Made by a program: the position numbers and the translations under genes
Shown here: one piece after another, positions 1 through 10,872 of the stretch
Layout of the letters: every line of letters begins with the position of its first letter
How positions within the stretch are numbered: the first letter of the stretch is position 1
Origin: Sinomonas gamaensis
GTDB lineage: Bacteria; Actinomycetota; Actinomycetes; Actinomycetales; Micrococcaceae
Direction: 5' to 3'
DNA length: 63,652 nt
NCBI RefSeq assembly: GCF_005876955.1
Contig: NZ_SSCL01000018.1
Span: forward strand, 1 to 63,652
The notes under the pieces: model-generated
What the model saw: the letters and a program-made list of their open reading frames with translations, nothing else
What the model was told of the DNA's origin: nothing
Database searches by the model: none

Positions 1-282
1 ATCCAGGCCAACGCCCAGCCCAACTGCACGGGGGTGCAGCAGACCAGACAAAATCAGCCATCAAAAAAATGGCATCGAATCGAACATGGCACACTATTGA
101 GTTCTCAAACAACCGGTCCACCAGGAATACCGGACTTTTTTTCCGGCATCGCCCCTGCGGAACGAGGTTCTAATTTACCTTCCCATTCGCCATTTCGCAA
201 ATCCGCGGATCATCCGTGAATTATGCGTTGCGGCCGATCAGTGAAGGATTTTCGTCTCCGCTCAGCGGCGGCGACTCGAAAT
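1..282 (-). other. Leader region of an rRNA operon (16S lies beyond the left edge)
   Basis: No gene is coded in the first 390 bases. Read on the minus strand, 113-88 carries TTGTTTGAGAACTCAATAG followed by TGTGCC, which resembles the conserved antitermination/processing segment found in actinobacterial pre-16S leaders and 16S-23S spacers. Two good promoters lie just upstream of it and tyrS ends upstream of those, a known actinobacterial arrangement (tyrS then rrn). The 16S gene itself is not in the window, so the operon is inferred from the leader. An alternative is a spacer of another stable RNA operon. Confidence 0.72.
172..200 (-). promoter_or_regulatory. Putative rRNA promoter P2
   Basis: On the minus strand a -35 TTGCGA (200-195) and a -10 TAAATT (177-172) are separated by exactly 17 bases. 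It lies between P1 and the boxA-like leader, as in tandem rRNA promoters. Confidence 0.6.
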
Positions 283-311
283 ACTGTACACGCACCCGTC
301 AGAGGCGGCAA
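283..311 (-). promoter_or_regulatory. Putative rRNA promoter P1
   Basis: On the minus strand a -35 TTGCCG (311-306) and a -10 TACAGT (288-283) are separated by 17 bases. The -35 overlaps the last bases of the tyrS terminator tail, so termination of tyrS and initiation of the rRNA operon are packed together. Confidence 0.6.
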
Positions 312-312
312 A

Positions 313-355
313 TCCGCCCAGACCCCCGGGCGTGTCGCGCAGGAGTCTGGGCGGA
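313..355 (-). terminator. tyrS terminator hairpin
   Basis: TCCGCCCAGAC (313-323) and GTCTGGGCGGA (345-355) form a perfect 11-bp stem with a 21-base loop, 35 bases after the tyrS stop codon on the minus strand. A short ATTTG follows instead of a long T tract, as is common for actinobacterial terminators. Confidence 0.75.
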
Positions 356-390
356 TGAGGTGCTACAGCCGCCGCTAGGAACAGCGTTGC

Positions 391-1698
391 TCAGCTCGTC
401 AGGACGGCCGTCGCGAGGTTCTTCTTGCCACGGCGCACCAGGAAGTAACGGCCATGGAGCGCCTGCTCCGAATCCACGACCGCCTCCGGGTCCGTGACCT
501 TGATGTTGTTGACGTAGGCACCGCCTTCGCCCACGGTCCGGCGTGCGGCGGACTTGCTGTCAGAGAGGCCCGTGACGACGAGAAGATCGATGATCCCCAA
601 CTGCGACGGCGTGACGGCCGCGGTGGTGAGCTCCGCCGTCGCCGCCTCCAGGGTGCTTTCATCGAGCACGCCGAGGTCGCCGTTGCCGAACAGGGCCGCC
701 GATGCCGCGATCACCTTCTCCGTCGCGCCGACGCCATGGACGGTGGAGGTCACCTCGAACGCGAGACGGCGCTGCGCCTCCCGCGCGAAGGGTCGATCCT
801 TCACCGCGGATTCGAGCTCCTCGATCTCGGCGCGGGTGAGGAAGGTGAAGACCTTGAGACGATCGATCACATCGGCATCAGACGTGTTGAGCCAGAACTG
901 GTAGAACGTGTACGGCGAGCACATGGATGGGTCGAGCCAGATGGCGTTGCCCTCGCTCTTGCCGAACTTCGTCCCGTCGGCGTTCGTGATCAGCGGCGTG
1001 CCGAAGGCATGCACGCGCTGCCCCTCGACCTTCCGGATCAGCTCCGTGCCGCTCGTGAGATTGCCCCACTGGTCAGACCCGCCGGTCTCCAGGACGCAGT
1101 TGTACTGACGGAACAGCTCGAGGTAGTCCATCCCCTGAAGGATCTGGTAGCTGAACTCGGTGTACGAGATGCCCTCGTCGGAGGCGAGCCTAGACGCGAC
1201 GGCATCCTTGCCCAGCATCGTTCCCACGCGGAAGTGCTTGCCCACGTCCCGGAGGAAGTCGATCGCCGAGAGCGGCGCAGTCCAGTCCAGGTTGTTGACG
1301 ATCCGGGCAGCGTTCTCGCCATCGAAGCTCAGGAAGCGCTGGACTTGGGCCTTGAGGTAGCCAACCCACTCCGCGACCGTGTCCTTCGTGTTCAAGGTGC
1401 GCTCCGCCGTCGGCCGCGGATCACCGATGAGGCCCGTGGAGCCGCCCACGAGCCCCAACGGCTTGTGCCCAGCGAGCTGAAGCCTGCGGAGCACGAGCAA
1501 TTGGACCAGGTTGCCGAGGTGCAGGCTCGGGGCCGTGGGGTCGAAGCCGCAGTAATACGTGATCGGATCCCCGGCGAGAAGGGCCTCGAGCTCGGCCTCG
1601 TCGGTGGAGACGTGGATCAGGCCACGCCACTTGAGCTCCTGCCAGATGTTCGGGAAGCTCGGATCGTTCTTCTGCGTATCGAGTACTGTCTGCGGCAC
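391..1698 (-). CDS. tyrS: Tyrosyl-tRNA synthetase
   Basis: Class I aminoacyl-tRNA synthetase that charges tRNA-Tyr in the cytoplasm. The 435-residue protein shows the HIGH-type motif as HLGN at residues 60-63, the KMSKS-type motif as KFGKS near residue 243, and a C-terminal S4-like RNA-binding domain (SKSAARRTVGEGGAYVNN). Length fits the family. The start used is GTG; the ribosome-binding site in front of it is weak. It follows the HelR-like gene by 30 bases, and it is followed by a hairpin terminator and rRNA promoters. High confidence in function. Confidence 0.97.
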   Translation of the reverse strand: MPQTVLDTQKNDPSFPNIWQELKWRGLIHVSTDEAELEALLAGDPITYYCGFDPTAPSLHLGNLVQLLVLRRLQLAGHKPLGLVGGSTGLIGDPRPTAERTLNTKDTVAEWVGYLKAQVQRFLSFDGENAARIVNNLDWTAPLSAIDFLRDVGKHFRVGTMLGKDAVASRLASDEGISYTEFSYQILQGMDYLELFRQYNCVLETGGSDQWGNLTSGTELIRKVEGQRVHAFGTPLITNADGTKFGKSEGNAIWLDPSMCSPYTFYQFWLNTSDADVIDRLKVFTFLTRAEIEELESAVKDRPFAREAQRRLAFEVTSTVHGVGATEKVIAASAALFGNGDLGVLDESTLEAATAELTTAAVTPSQLGIIDLLVVTGLSDSKSAARRTVGEGGAYVNNIKVTDPEAVVDSEQALHGRYFLVRRGKKNLATAVLTS

Positions 1699-1728
1699 GG
1701 CTTCTACGGTATCAGTGACCGGCGTCCG

Positions 1729-3990
1729 TCAGCGGGCTGCGAATTCCGCCTCGATCCCCGATGGCAGGGCCTCCGAGGCGATGAGCCGCAGGCGCTGCGT
1801 CGGGCGGGTCATCGCGACATAGAGATCGCCCACGCGGCCATGATGCTCGTCCACCATCCGGCCCGGTTCGAGCACCACGACGCCGTCGAATTCGAGGCCC
1901 TTCGCCTCCCGAGGGTCGATCACCACGATGTCCTGCTCGAAGCTCCCCGCGCCCGAGCCAACCCGACGCCCGTAGACCTCGCTGAGGGCGGAACGGGCCT
2001 TCTCGACGAGCTCCTCGGGCGCGATCACGGCGACCAGACCGCCATCGGCCGCCTCGAGCTCCTCCGGCATCGTCTGAACAAGCCGGCCCACGACGTCGCC
2101 GTCCCCCACGCGATCCACGATCGGCGGCCATTGGCCCTCGCGTACCGCTTTCGGGGCGGAAACAGTCAACCCAGCGGCGGCCGCCATGCGGGCCGCTGCC
2201 TCCGCAATCTGGCTCGGCGTCCGGTAGTTGACCGTGAGCTCCTCGAGCCGCCAGCGGTCGTCGAAGAACGGCGTCAGGGCACCGCTCCACGACGAGGCAC
2301 CGGCGGCGGCACTCGTCTGGGCAATGTCGCCCACGATCGTGAAGGACTTCAGCGGGCACCTCCGCACCAGGAGACGCCACTGCATGTAGGAGAGCTCCTG
2401 CGCCTCGTCCACGATGATGTGGCCGTACGCCCAGGTGCGGTCCCCCACCGCACGTTCGGCCGCGGTGAGCCTCGCGTCGCGCGACTCCTGGAGGTCGGCG
2501 AGGTCCTCGGCGCTGACCACGCCGTCGATCCCCTGCTCCCGCAAAGTGCTGTCGAGATTCGCGAGCGTGCGCTCGGCGTTCTCCAGATCCCGCTTCCGCT
2601 CCGCCTCCCTCCGGGCGGCTTCCGTTCCGCCTGCTGCGTCCATCTCCCCGAGGAGCTCCGCGGCCTCGTCGAGGAGCGGCACATCCGCTTCCGTCCAGGG
2701 AGCGTCGGCCGGCCGCTCCAGGAGCTCGCGCTCCTCGGGCGTGAAGCCCGAGGCGACGGCGTCGAGGAGGGCGCGCTTCGAGAACAATTCGGTCAGGAGC
2801 TTCTGCGGCGTGATCGGCATCCAGCACAGGTTGAGAGCTACCCGGACGTCCCGTGACTGGCGCACGTCCTCCGCCAGATACGAGCGGTCCGCGTTGTTGC
2901 CGACGCTGGACGCTTCCAGCTTCGTCTGCAGCTGCTCGGTGAGCTCCCGCAGGAGGATCTTGACGAAAGTGTTGCGGGCCTCGTTGTACGGCTTGCCCGT
3001 CGCACGGGCCTTGTCGCGCGCGCGGCGGACCTGGCGTGGGCTCAGCACGAGCTTCTGGCCCTCGACGTCGAGGATCCGATCGGAGGCCGGAATGCGCTGC
3101 CGGTTCGCGACCGCCGCACTCACCAGGTCCACCATGCGCTTGCTCCCCTTGAGCTTCGCGACCCGCGGGTCCTCCTCCGGGACAGCACTGATGCCGGGCA
3201 TGAGGCGGCCGAGGCTCGACATGACGACCCCAGTCTCGCCGAGGGAGGGAAGCACCCGCTCGATGTACTTCATGAACGACGGCGATGGCCCCACCAGAAG
3301 CACGCCGGCAGACTTGAGCCGCTCTCGGTGGCTGTAAAGGAGGTAGGCCGCGCGGTGCAGCGCCACCGCGGTCTTGCCCGTGCCCGGGCCGCCCTGCACA
3401 ACGAGGGCCCCTGGCATGGGCGCGCGGATGATGCGGTCCTGCTCGGCCTGGATCGTGCTGACGATGTCTGCCATGCGGCCGGTGCGCTTCGAATTGAGTG
3501 CGGCGAGCAGGGCGCCTTCGCCCTGATGGTGCCCGGCCTCCTCGAGCATGTCGGCATCCAGGATGTCGTCCTCGATGGCCTTGACGTCCCGGCCCTGGAG
3601 GATGAGGTGGCGGCGCCGCCTCACGCCCTGGCGGTCGAACGCCGTCGCCTGATAGAAGTGGCTCGCCTCGGGAGCCCGCCAGTCGACCATGAGGCGCCGC
3701 AGGTCCTCGGTGCTGAGCCCGATGCGTCCGATGTACTGCGCCTCGCCGCTGTCCAGATCAAGCCGGCCGAAGACAAGCCGATCCTCCACCGCATCGAGCT
3801 GCGCGAGCCGGTCCTCGTACATGGCGGCGAACGCGTCACGCTCTGAAATGTTCTGCACGGAACCGATCGCTCCCGCCTTGCGCACGGCAGCGAGCTGGGC
3901 GCGCTTCTCATCGCGCAGCTCATCGAGCCGGTGGTACAGCCCCTTCACGTAGTCGCGTTCGTGGGCCAGATCGGCGTCGGGCATCGGCAT
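1729..3990 (-). CDS. helR: HelR/HelD-type RNA polymerase-recycling ATPase
   Basis: SF1 (UvrD/Rep-like) ATPase of 753 residues. The family dislodges stalled RNA polymerase from DNA; in actinobacteria HelR-type members also protect the enzyme from rifamycins. Seen here: an N-terminal charged helical segment (about residues 8-40, the clearance arm in HelD proteins), Walker A GGPGTGKT near residues 199-207, a DEAQ Walker B box (VDEAQELSYMQW) near residue 527, and an SF1-type C-terminal block (VVVLEPGRMVDE, then YVAMTRPTQRL). The open frame extends further upstream, but the start is placed at the ATG at 3990 (or the ATG two codons later at 3984) because AAGGGG lies directly ahead and the upstream residues look non-coding. 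No rifamycin-associated element was recognised upstream. Distinction between HelR and HelD is inference. Confidence 0.85.
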   Translation of the reverse strand: MPMPDADLAHERDYVKGLYHRLDELRDEKRAQLAAVRKAGAIGSVQNISERDAFAAMYEDRLAQLDAVEDRLVFGRLDLDSGEAQYIGRIGLSTEDLRRLMVDWRAPEASHFYQATAFDRQGVRRRRHLILQGRDVKAIEDDILDADMLEEAGHHQGEGALLAALNSKRTGRMADIVSTIQAEQDRIIRAPMPGALVVQGGPGTGKTAVALHRAAYLLYSHRERLKSAGVLLVGPSPSFMKYIERVLPSLGETGVVMSSLGRLMPGISAVPEEDPRVAKLKGSKRMVDLVSAAVANRQRIPASDRILDVEGQKLVLSPRQVRRARDKARATGKPYNEARNTFVKILLRELTEQLQTKLEASSVGNNADRSYLAEDVRQSRDVRVALNLCWMPITPQKLLTELFSKRALLDAVASGFTPEERELLERPADAPWTEADVPLLDEAAELLGEMDAAGGTEAARREAERKRDLENAERTLANLDSTLREQGIDGVVSAEDLADLQESRDARLTAAERAVGDRTWAYGHIIVDEAQELSYMQWRLLVRRCPLKSFTIVGDIAQTSAAAGASSWSGALTPFFDDRWRLEELTVNYRTPSQIAEAAARMAAAAGLTVSAPKAVREGQWPPIVDRVGDGDVVGRLVQTMPEELEAADGGLVAVIAPEELVEKARSALSEVYGRRVGSGAGSFEQDIVVIDPREAKGLEFDGVVVLEPGRMVDEHHGRVGDLYVAMTRPTQRLRLIASEALPSGIEAEFAAR

Positions 3991-4090
3991 GTTCCCCTTA
4001 CTGCAATGACGGACCGTCCATTTTACAGCGATTTGAGTGAACATGCCGCTAACCGCATAGTGCGGCGTGCTGGCCGCCCCCTCGCGCCGA

Positions 4091-4642
4091 TCACAGGTCG
4101 ATGCGCTGGAGGGAGTGGACCTCGTGCCCAGCGAGCGCTGCCCGTCCACCGAGCCCTGCGAGTTCGAGGACGACGCCGATGCCCACCACGTGCGCGCCCG
4201 TGCGCTCCATGAGGCGGGTTGCCGCCGATAAAGTTCCTCCCGTGGCGAGGACGTCGTCGAGCAGGAGGATGCGGGAACCCGCTGGCACGTCCTCCTCGTG
4301 CACCTCGATCGTCGCATTGCCGTACTCGAGTGCGTAGTCCTCGGAGAGGGTGGTCCGCGGGAGCTTGCCCTTCTTCCGCACGGTGATCACGCCCGTCTTG
4401 GTCGCGTAGGCCGCGGCCGCCGCAAGCAGGAACCCACGCGCTTCGACGCCTGCTACGAGGTCGAATCGGCCGACGAAGGGCTCGGTCAGAGCGTCCACCA
4501 TGGCCCGCAATCCCTCGCCGTCGGCGAACACCGGCGTGAGGTCCTTGAAGGTGATTCCGGGCTTCGGATAGTCCTCAACAGTGGCGCACAAACGGTCGAG
4601 GATGGCGTGGATGGGCTCACGGGCTGCGGATTCGGCGGTCAC
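4091..4642 (-). CDS. apt: Adenine phosphoribosyltransferase
   Basis: Purine salvage enzyme that converts adenine and PRPP to AMP. The 183-residue protein has the apt N-terminal signature (PKPGITFKDLTPVF), the VAGVEARGF substrate segment and the PRPP-binding loop LLLDDVLATGGT near residues 124-136. The start codon is GTG at 4642. In many actinobacteria apt sits beside relA; here it is between a DNA glycosylase and helR. The 235 bases upstream (4643-4877) hold no gene that I can support. Confidence 0.95.
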   Translation of the reverse strand: MTAESAAREPIHAILDRLCATVEDYPKPGITFKDLTPVFADGEGLRAMVDALTEPFVGRFDLVAGVEARGFLLAAAAAYATKTGVITVRKKGKLPRTTLSEDYALEYGNATIEVHEEDVPAGSRILLLDDVLATGGTLSAATRLMERTGAHVVGIGVVLELAGLGGRAALAGHEVHSLQRIDL

Positions 4643-4877
4643 CGTTTCACGTTAGTCGAAAGTTCATTTCCACATAGGCCCATTCGGCGGTCTGGAGGCC
4701 ATTGGCGGGTGCTTCAATGTCCGCATCCATCACACGCTGGCCCTTTCCGGGCATGGGATTGGCCTGCTTCCGCTCGCGCCCCTGCACGCCTAGCAGCTCT
4801 TCCCGCTCATCGACGCTGGGCTCTGGTCCGGCACGGCGGCACCGCGCCCAGGAAGCCCCGAAGCTCTTTCACGGCTC

Positions 4878-5555
4878 TCAGCGGACGACGGCGTTCCCTG
4901 CCGTGCGCGCTCGGGTCCGCGGCTTCGCTGCACGATAGGCGGAAACGCTCGGTTCGCCAGGGATCCAGAAGCGCCACGGGTACTCCGCCGAACCTCCTGC
5001 GCCCGCGACGCCCACCCGGGGGCCATTCAGCACTCCCGCAAGGCGGTGGGCGGGCGGCTCCAGCCTGAACTCCCCGCCGTCGAGGGCCGCGCCATTGTGC
5101 TCGCGTGCGATGCCGAGCGCCTGCGCGAGCCGGGCAGGGCCCCGCGCGAGCTCCGCATCCCGTCGCGCCGCGGCCCTGCGGGAACGGGCGAGATCGATCC
5201 CCTCCACGATCTCGCCGGCCCGCAGCAGACACCCAGAGGAACGGCCGACGGGGCCGCAGACGATGTTCGCGCAGTAGTGCATCCCGTACGTGAAGTACAC
5301 GTAGAGCCGCCCCGGCGGCCCCCACATGACCTCGTTCCGGGCAGTTCGGCCGTTGTAGGAGTGGGAGCCCGGGTCGGCGTGCTCCGAGTCCCGGTGGCCG
5401 CGGTACGCCTCCACCTCGGTGAGTCGGACGCCCACGGTTCCCTCCGCCGTCGTATGCGTCAGAACGCCGCCCAGAAGGTCAGGGGCGACTGCCACTGGGT
5501 CGCGGTGGAGCCAGTGGACGAGCTCGTTGTAGTCCATAGAAGAGGCGACGTCCAT
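4878..5555 (-). CDS. 3-methyladenine DNA glycosylase (AAG/MPG family)
   Basis: Base-excision repair glycosylase that removes alkylated purines. Family hallmarks in the 225-residue protein are LLG near residue 28, VRLTEVEAY with the catalytic Glu, [19 protein letters not shown], and [15 protein letters not shown]. The C-terminal [16 protein letters not shown] is the usual end of the domain; about 17 Arg/Ala-rich residues follow. It starts 12 bases after the stop of the maleylpyruvate-isomerase-family gene, so the two are probably co-transcribed. No clear ribosome-binding site precedes 5555; a second ATG at 5537 is possible. Confidence 0.92.
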   Translation of the reverse strand: MDVASSMDYNELVHWLHRDPVAVAPDLLGGVLTHTTAEGTVGVRLTEVEAYRGHRDSEHADPGSHSYNGRTARNEVMWGPPGRLYVYFTYGMHYCANIVCGPVGRSSGCLLRAGEIVEGIDLARSRRAAARRDAELARGPARLAQALGIAREHNGAALDGGEFRLEPPAHRLAGVLNGPRVGVAGAGGSAEYPWRFWIPGEPSVSAYRAAKPRTRARTAGNAVVR

Positions 5556-5567
5556 AAATGGGGCGGC

Positions 5568-6314
5568 CTACTTGAATGCGAAGGCCGACGGCCAAGGCCC
5601 AATCTCTGGCAGCGGAACGGCCTGACCCTCGTGCTCTGCCCTGACCGCTCCGCGGCCTATTTCGCGTCCCGCAAGCCACGCCGCGAGGTCTTGGAGCCTG
5701 CCCTCGACCACCACGCCGTCCGAGCCCTCTCCCAAGGTGATGCGCTCTCCGCCTTGGGTACGGAGAAGGAACGTCTCCCCCTCGGGCACCCGAGGCTCGA
5801 GGAAGTCGAGGAGGTGGTGGCAGAAGTCGCCGGTCCATTCCTGCTGGGTGCAGCCCGTCCCGAGGTCGCTGTGATGGATCACGAGCTCCCGCCAGAGGGC
5901 GAGGGCAGCGTCCCGGACCACTCCGTTCCGGAAGCGCACGGGCGCCTCCCACTGCTCCGGCTCGAGCGACTCGAAGGCGGCGAGCACTCGGTCGAGGGCC
6001 GACCCCACTCGCTCGCGATACTGCTCCGCGCTTGCGCCGGCTCCTTCTTCGATCGCCCGGTCACGGGCCGCTTGGCCGCCGTCGTAGAGGTCGACCTTCT
6101 CCCCGCGCTGGGCGTACTCGACCTGCCGGGCAAGGGCCAGGCAGATTCCCTCGAGATGCGCCAGCACGTGACCGCGGCTCCAGCCGGGAAGCTCGGAGGG
6201 ATGCCCCACCGCATCGTCCGAGAGGCGTTCGAGCTCATGGCGCACCCCCTGGGCGGCAGTGTGGAGCTCGTCAAGGAGGCGTTCGTCGGTGAGGGCAGCA
6301 GCTTTGGTTCCCAT
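5568..6314 (-). CDS. Maleylpyruvate isomerase family, putative mycothiol-dependent enzyme
   Basis: The 248-residue protein has the DinB-like/MDMPI_N four-helix layout: a start LLDELHTAAQGVRHELERL, then LPGWSRGHVLAHLEGI with a metal-ligand-type His, and a later YRERV..LDRVLAAFESL helix with HSDLGTG. Family members use mycothiol as cofactor or are mycothiol S-transferases. The substrate cannot be read from the sequence. It lies 13 bases after a PIG-L deacetylase gene, the same fold class as the mycothiol enzyme MshB, which may hint at thiol metabolism. Confidence 0.8.
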   Translation of the reverse strand: MGTKAAALTDERLLDELHTAAQGVRHELERLSDDAVGHPSELPGWSRGHVLAHLEGICLALARQVEYAQRGEKVDLYDGGQAARDRAIEEGAGASAEQYRERVGSALDRVLAAFESLEPEQWEAPVRFRNGVVRDAALALWRELVIHHSDLGTGCTQQEWTGDFCHHLLDFLEPRVPEGETFLLRTQGGERITLGEGSDGVVVEGRLQDLAAWLAGREIGRGAVRAEHEGQAVPLPEIGPWPSAFAFK

Positions 6315-6327
6315 GCCTTCAGAGTAG

Positions 6328-7131
6328 CTACTCGAGGCCCTCGAAGATGTCCTTCAGGAGAGGCAGACCGCGTTCGCGGGGCGGCCAGGCCTGGACGAAG
6401 TACTCGCGGGACGCGATCGAGAGCCATGTCTGCCGGGTCACCGGTCCTTCGAAGAGGGAAAGCCGCTGGCTGCGGTGCTCGGCGATGCCGTCGACGACGT
6501 GCTCGACGACGGCGCGGGTGTCCACCCGGATATCGATGAGCTCGTCCGGGATTCCGCGGAAATGGTAGACGAGCGTGGGATCCCAGGGCGACATTCCGGC
6601 GCGGATGCGCGCGCGGTTGATCCGCTCCCAGGCGGACTGCTTGATCGCCGCGTGAAGGAGCCGCTTCAGCCCGCGGCCGCCGTCGCCCGCCAGCGATGCG
6701 AAGGCGACGTCCGTCGCGTGGCCGACGACGATGTGGTCCGGGTGGCCGGTGATCCCGTCCGGCCCGAACGTGAAGACGACGTCGGGACGCTCGTCCAGGA
6801 GAAGCGACCTGATGGTGGAGACCAGGGCGCCGAAGTCGGCTCTCGCCAGCGCGCCGTCATCGTAGCCGAGCCACACATGGCGGTCTGGAACGCGCCCGTG
6901 CGCCTTCCACGCACGCTGCGCCTCGAGCCGGCGGACGACTCCGAGGGTCGCCGGAGTAGCGTCCACCTCTGGAGCGATCTGTCCTGCGGCCCCGTCGGTC
7001 GCGTGGATCAGCACAAAACGGAACACCGGCTCGTCGCCGTGGAGGGCGACGGAGCCGGCGATGCCGAATGCGTCGTCGTCGGGATGGGCGACGACAAGCA
7101 TGAGCGTGCGGGATGTCGGGTGCGACGACAT
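6328..7131 (-). CDS. PIG-L (LmbE-like) family N-deacetylase
   Basis: Zinc-dependent deacetylase of the PIG-L/LmbE/MshB family (267 residues). The zinc-site motif AHPDDD is at about residues 15-20 and the second motif GHPDH near residue 132. Substrates in the family are N-acetylglucosaminyl-inositol, bacillithiol or antibiotic intermediates; this one cannot be assigned. The frame is open further upstream to a GTG at 7179, but that start lies inside the argH terminator hairpin, so the ATG at 7131 (MSSHPTSRTLM) is preferred. It heads a run of MDMPI-family and DNA glycosylase genes. Confidence 0.85.
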   Translation of the reverse strand: MSSHPTSRTLMLVVAHPDDDAFGIAGSVALHGDEPVFRFVLIHATDGAAGQIAPEVDATPATLGVVRRLEAQRAWKAHGRVPDRHVWLGYDDGALARADFGALVSTIRSLLLDERPDVVFTFGPDGITGHPDHIVVGHATDVAFASLAGDGGRGLKRLLHAAIKQSAWERINRARIRAGMSPWDPTLVYHFRGIPDELIDIRVDTRAVVEHVVDGIAEHRSQRLSLFEGPVTRQTWLSIASREYFVQAWPPRERGLPLLKDIFEGLE

Positions 7132-7150
7132 GCCACTGATGATGCGCTGG

Positions 7151-7179
7151 GTGTTCCGCCCGAGGAAAGGGCGGAACAC
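7151..7179 (-). terminator. argH terminator hairpin
   Basis: GTGTTCCGCCC (7151-7161) and GGGCGGAACAC (7169-7179) form a perfect 11-bp stem around a 7-base loop, beginning 2 bases after the argH stop codon. No T tract follows. The palindrome would work in either direction, but only the minus strand has a gene ending here. Confidence 0.8.
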
Positions 7180-7180
7180 C

Positions 7181-9804
<2,624 letters not shown>

Positions 9805-9822
9805 GTTTTCTCCTTGAGATGA

Positions 9823-9862
9823 CTTGAATGCTTGTTGAATAGTTACGAATGATTATTCAAAA
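9823..9862 (-). promoter_or_regulatory. Two ARG-box-like ArgR operators upstream of argG
   Basis: On the minus strand TTTTGAATAATCATTCGT (9862-9845) matches the classical ARG-box palindrome (TGAAT, four AT-rich bases, ATTCA) with about two mismatches. A second copy, CTATTCAACAAGCATTCAAG (9842-9823), follows directly. The sites end 19 bases before the argG start. ArgR is encoded nearby, which fits arginine-dependent repression. A possible -10 TAGACT lies just upstream (9868-9863). Confidence 0.7.
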
Positions 9863-9872
9863 GTCTACATAC

Positions 9873-10316
9873 CTATGCAGCACCCTCGCACGCGGTGCGC
9901 GCCACATCCAGCTCGATGTCCCAGCCTTGGCTGTTTCCTTCGTATGCCGCTCGGCGGTCGGCGTCGCTCCCGGGCAGCGACGCGAAGCCGCTCTCCACGA
10001 CGCTCAGCCTCGCCCCGCCGTCGACCGCCTCGACCGAGAACTCAACGAGAGTGGACCCCGCCCCCTCGCCCACCCAGCGGAACGCCGCCCGAGCGGGCGG
10101 CTCGAGGGCGACGGTGAGGATCCCGAAGTCTCCGTGGACCGGGTCGCGCACGAGGCTCACGTCGCCGTCGCGCTCGATCTCATGGGCGCGGTACTCCCCG
10201 TCGTTGATGAACCAGCCCGGCTCGGACACGAACTCGAACACGCGGTCGGCCGGGGCTGCGATGTCGATGGACTTCTCGATGCGGTCGAAGACTGCGAGGT
10301 CGGTCGAATCAGTCAT
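9873..10316 (-). CDS. SRPBCC (START/AHSA1-like) domain protein
   Basis: A 147-residue single-domain protein of the SRPBCC fold. FDRIEKSIDIAAPADRVFEFVSEP is the typical first strand and helix, and the C-terminal AAYEGNSQGWDIELDVA helix closes the cavity. These proteins bind hydrophobic ligands or act as Hsp90 activators; no specific role can be read. It sits between argR and argG on the same strand. The frame opens at 10340, but the ATG at 10316 (MTDSTDLAVF) is preferred because the conserved domain begins soon after it. No ribosome-binding site is clear. Confidence 0.8.
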   Translation of the reverse strand: MTDSTDLAVFDRIEKSIDIAAPADRVFEFVSEPGWFINDGEYRAHEIERDGDVSLVRDPVHGDFGILTVALEPPARAAFRWVGEGAGSTLVEFSVEAVDGGARLSVVESGFASLPGSDADRRAAYEGNSQGWDIELDVARTACEGAA

Positions 10317-10353
10317 GGCCCCATCGTCCCGCCCCGGCAACTTCCTGTGAAGC

Positions 10354-10872
10354 TCAGGCGCCTTGAGACGCGAGCTCGAGGAAGCGAGCAGCCACCGCCT
10401 CCCCGCCGTCGGGGTCGCGCGTGACGATCACGACCGTGTCGTCGCCGGCAATCGTGCCCAGAATCGCCGGGATCACGGAGTGGTCGATGGCCAGCGCGAG
10501 GAAGTTCGCCGCTCCCGGCGGTGTGCGGAGCACCACCATGTTCGCGCTCGCCTCCGCCGTGACCAGGAGCTCGGCGCACAGCTTCGCGAGCCTCGCGTCG
10601 AGCACCTCGGGATCCAGCCCCGAGCGCGGGCTCCTGTCCCCGCCTTCCCCGCGCACCGCATACACGAGTCCGCCATCGGCGCCGCGCACCCGCACGGCGC
10701 CGATCTCCACGAGGTCGCGGGACAGCGTCGCCTGGGTGACCTGCACGCCGTCGTCCGCCAGAAGCGCGGCGAGCTCGGCCTGCGAGCGCACCGACTGGCC
10801 AGCGAGGAGCAGCCGGATGCGGGCCTGGCGCGCGGCCTTCGTCTGCGGGGCGGGGCTGGACGCGATGCTCAA
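10354..10872 (-). CDS. argR: Arginine repressor
   Basis: Hexameric DNA-binding repressor of arginine synthesis. The 172-residue protein has an N-terminal winged helix (ARQARIRLLLAGQ, then QAELAALLADDGVQVTQATLSRDL) and a C-terminal arginine-binding and oligomerisation domain (PPGAANFLALAIDHS, ILGTIAGDDTVVIVTRD). The start appears to be a TTG placed immediately after the argF stop codon (TAG then TTG), which suggests translational coupling. Its probable targets, ARG-box-like sites, are visible in front of argC and argG. Confidence 0.95.
   Translation of the reverse strand: MSIASSPAPQTKAARQARIRLLLAGQSVRSQAELAALLADDGVQVTQATLSRDLVEIGAVRVRGADGGLVYAVRGEGGDRSPRSGLDPEVLDARLAKLCAELLVTAEASANMVVLRTPPGAANFLALAIDHSVIPAILGTIAGDDTVVIVTRDPDGGEAVAARFLELASQGA

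Noticed and set aside
454-2856. An 800-codon plus-strand open frame opposite tyrS and the helR-like gene
   Set aside because: It is antisense to two well-identified genes, has no recognisable domain, and long antisense frames are expected in GC-rich DNA. Similar frames opposite argG, argJ, dapA, rnj and hflX were left out for the same reason.
4053-4065. CCGCA-TAG-TGCGG palindrome upstream of helR as a rifamycin-associated element
   Set aside because: It is too short and does not match the GGGGCTTGCGGCAAGGCCC-type element.
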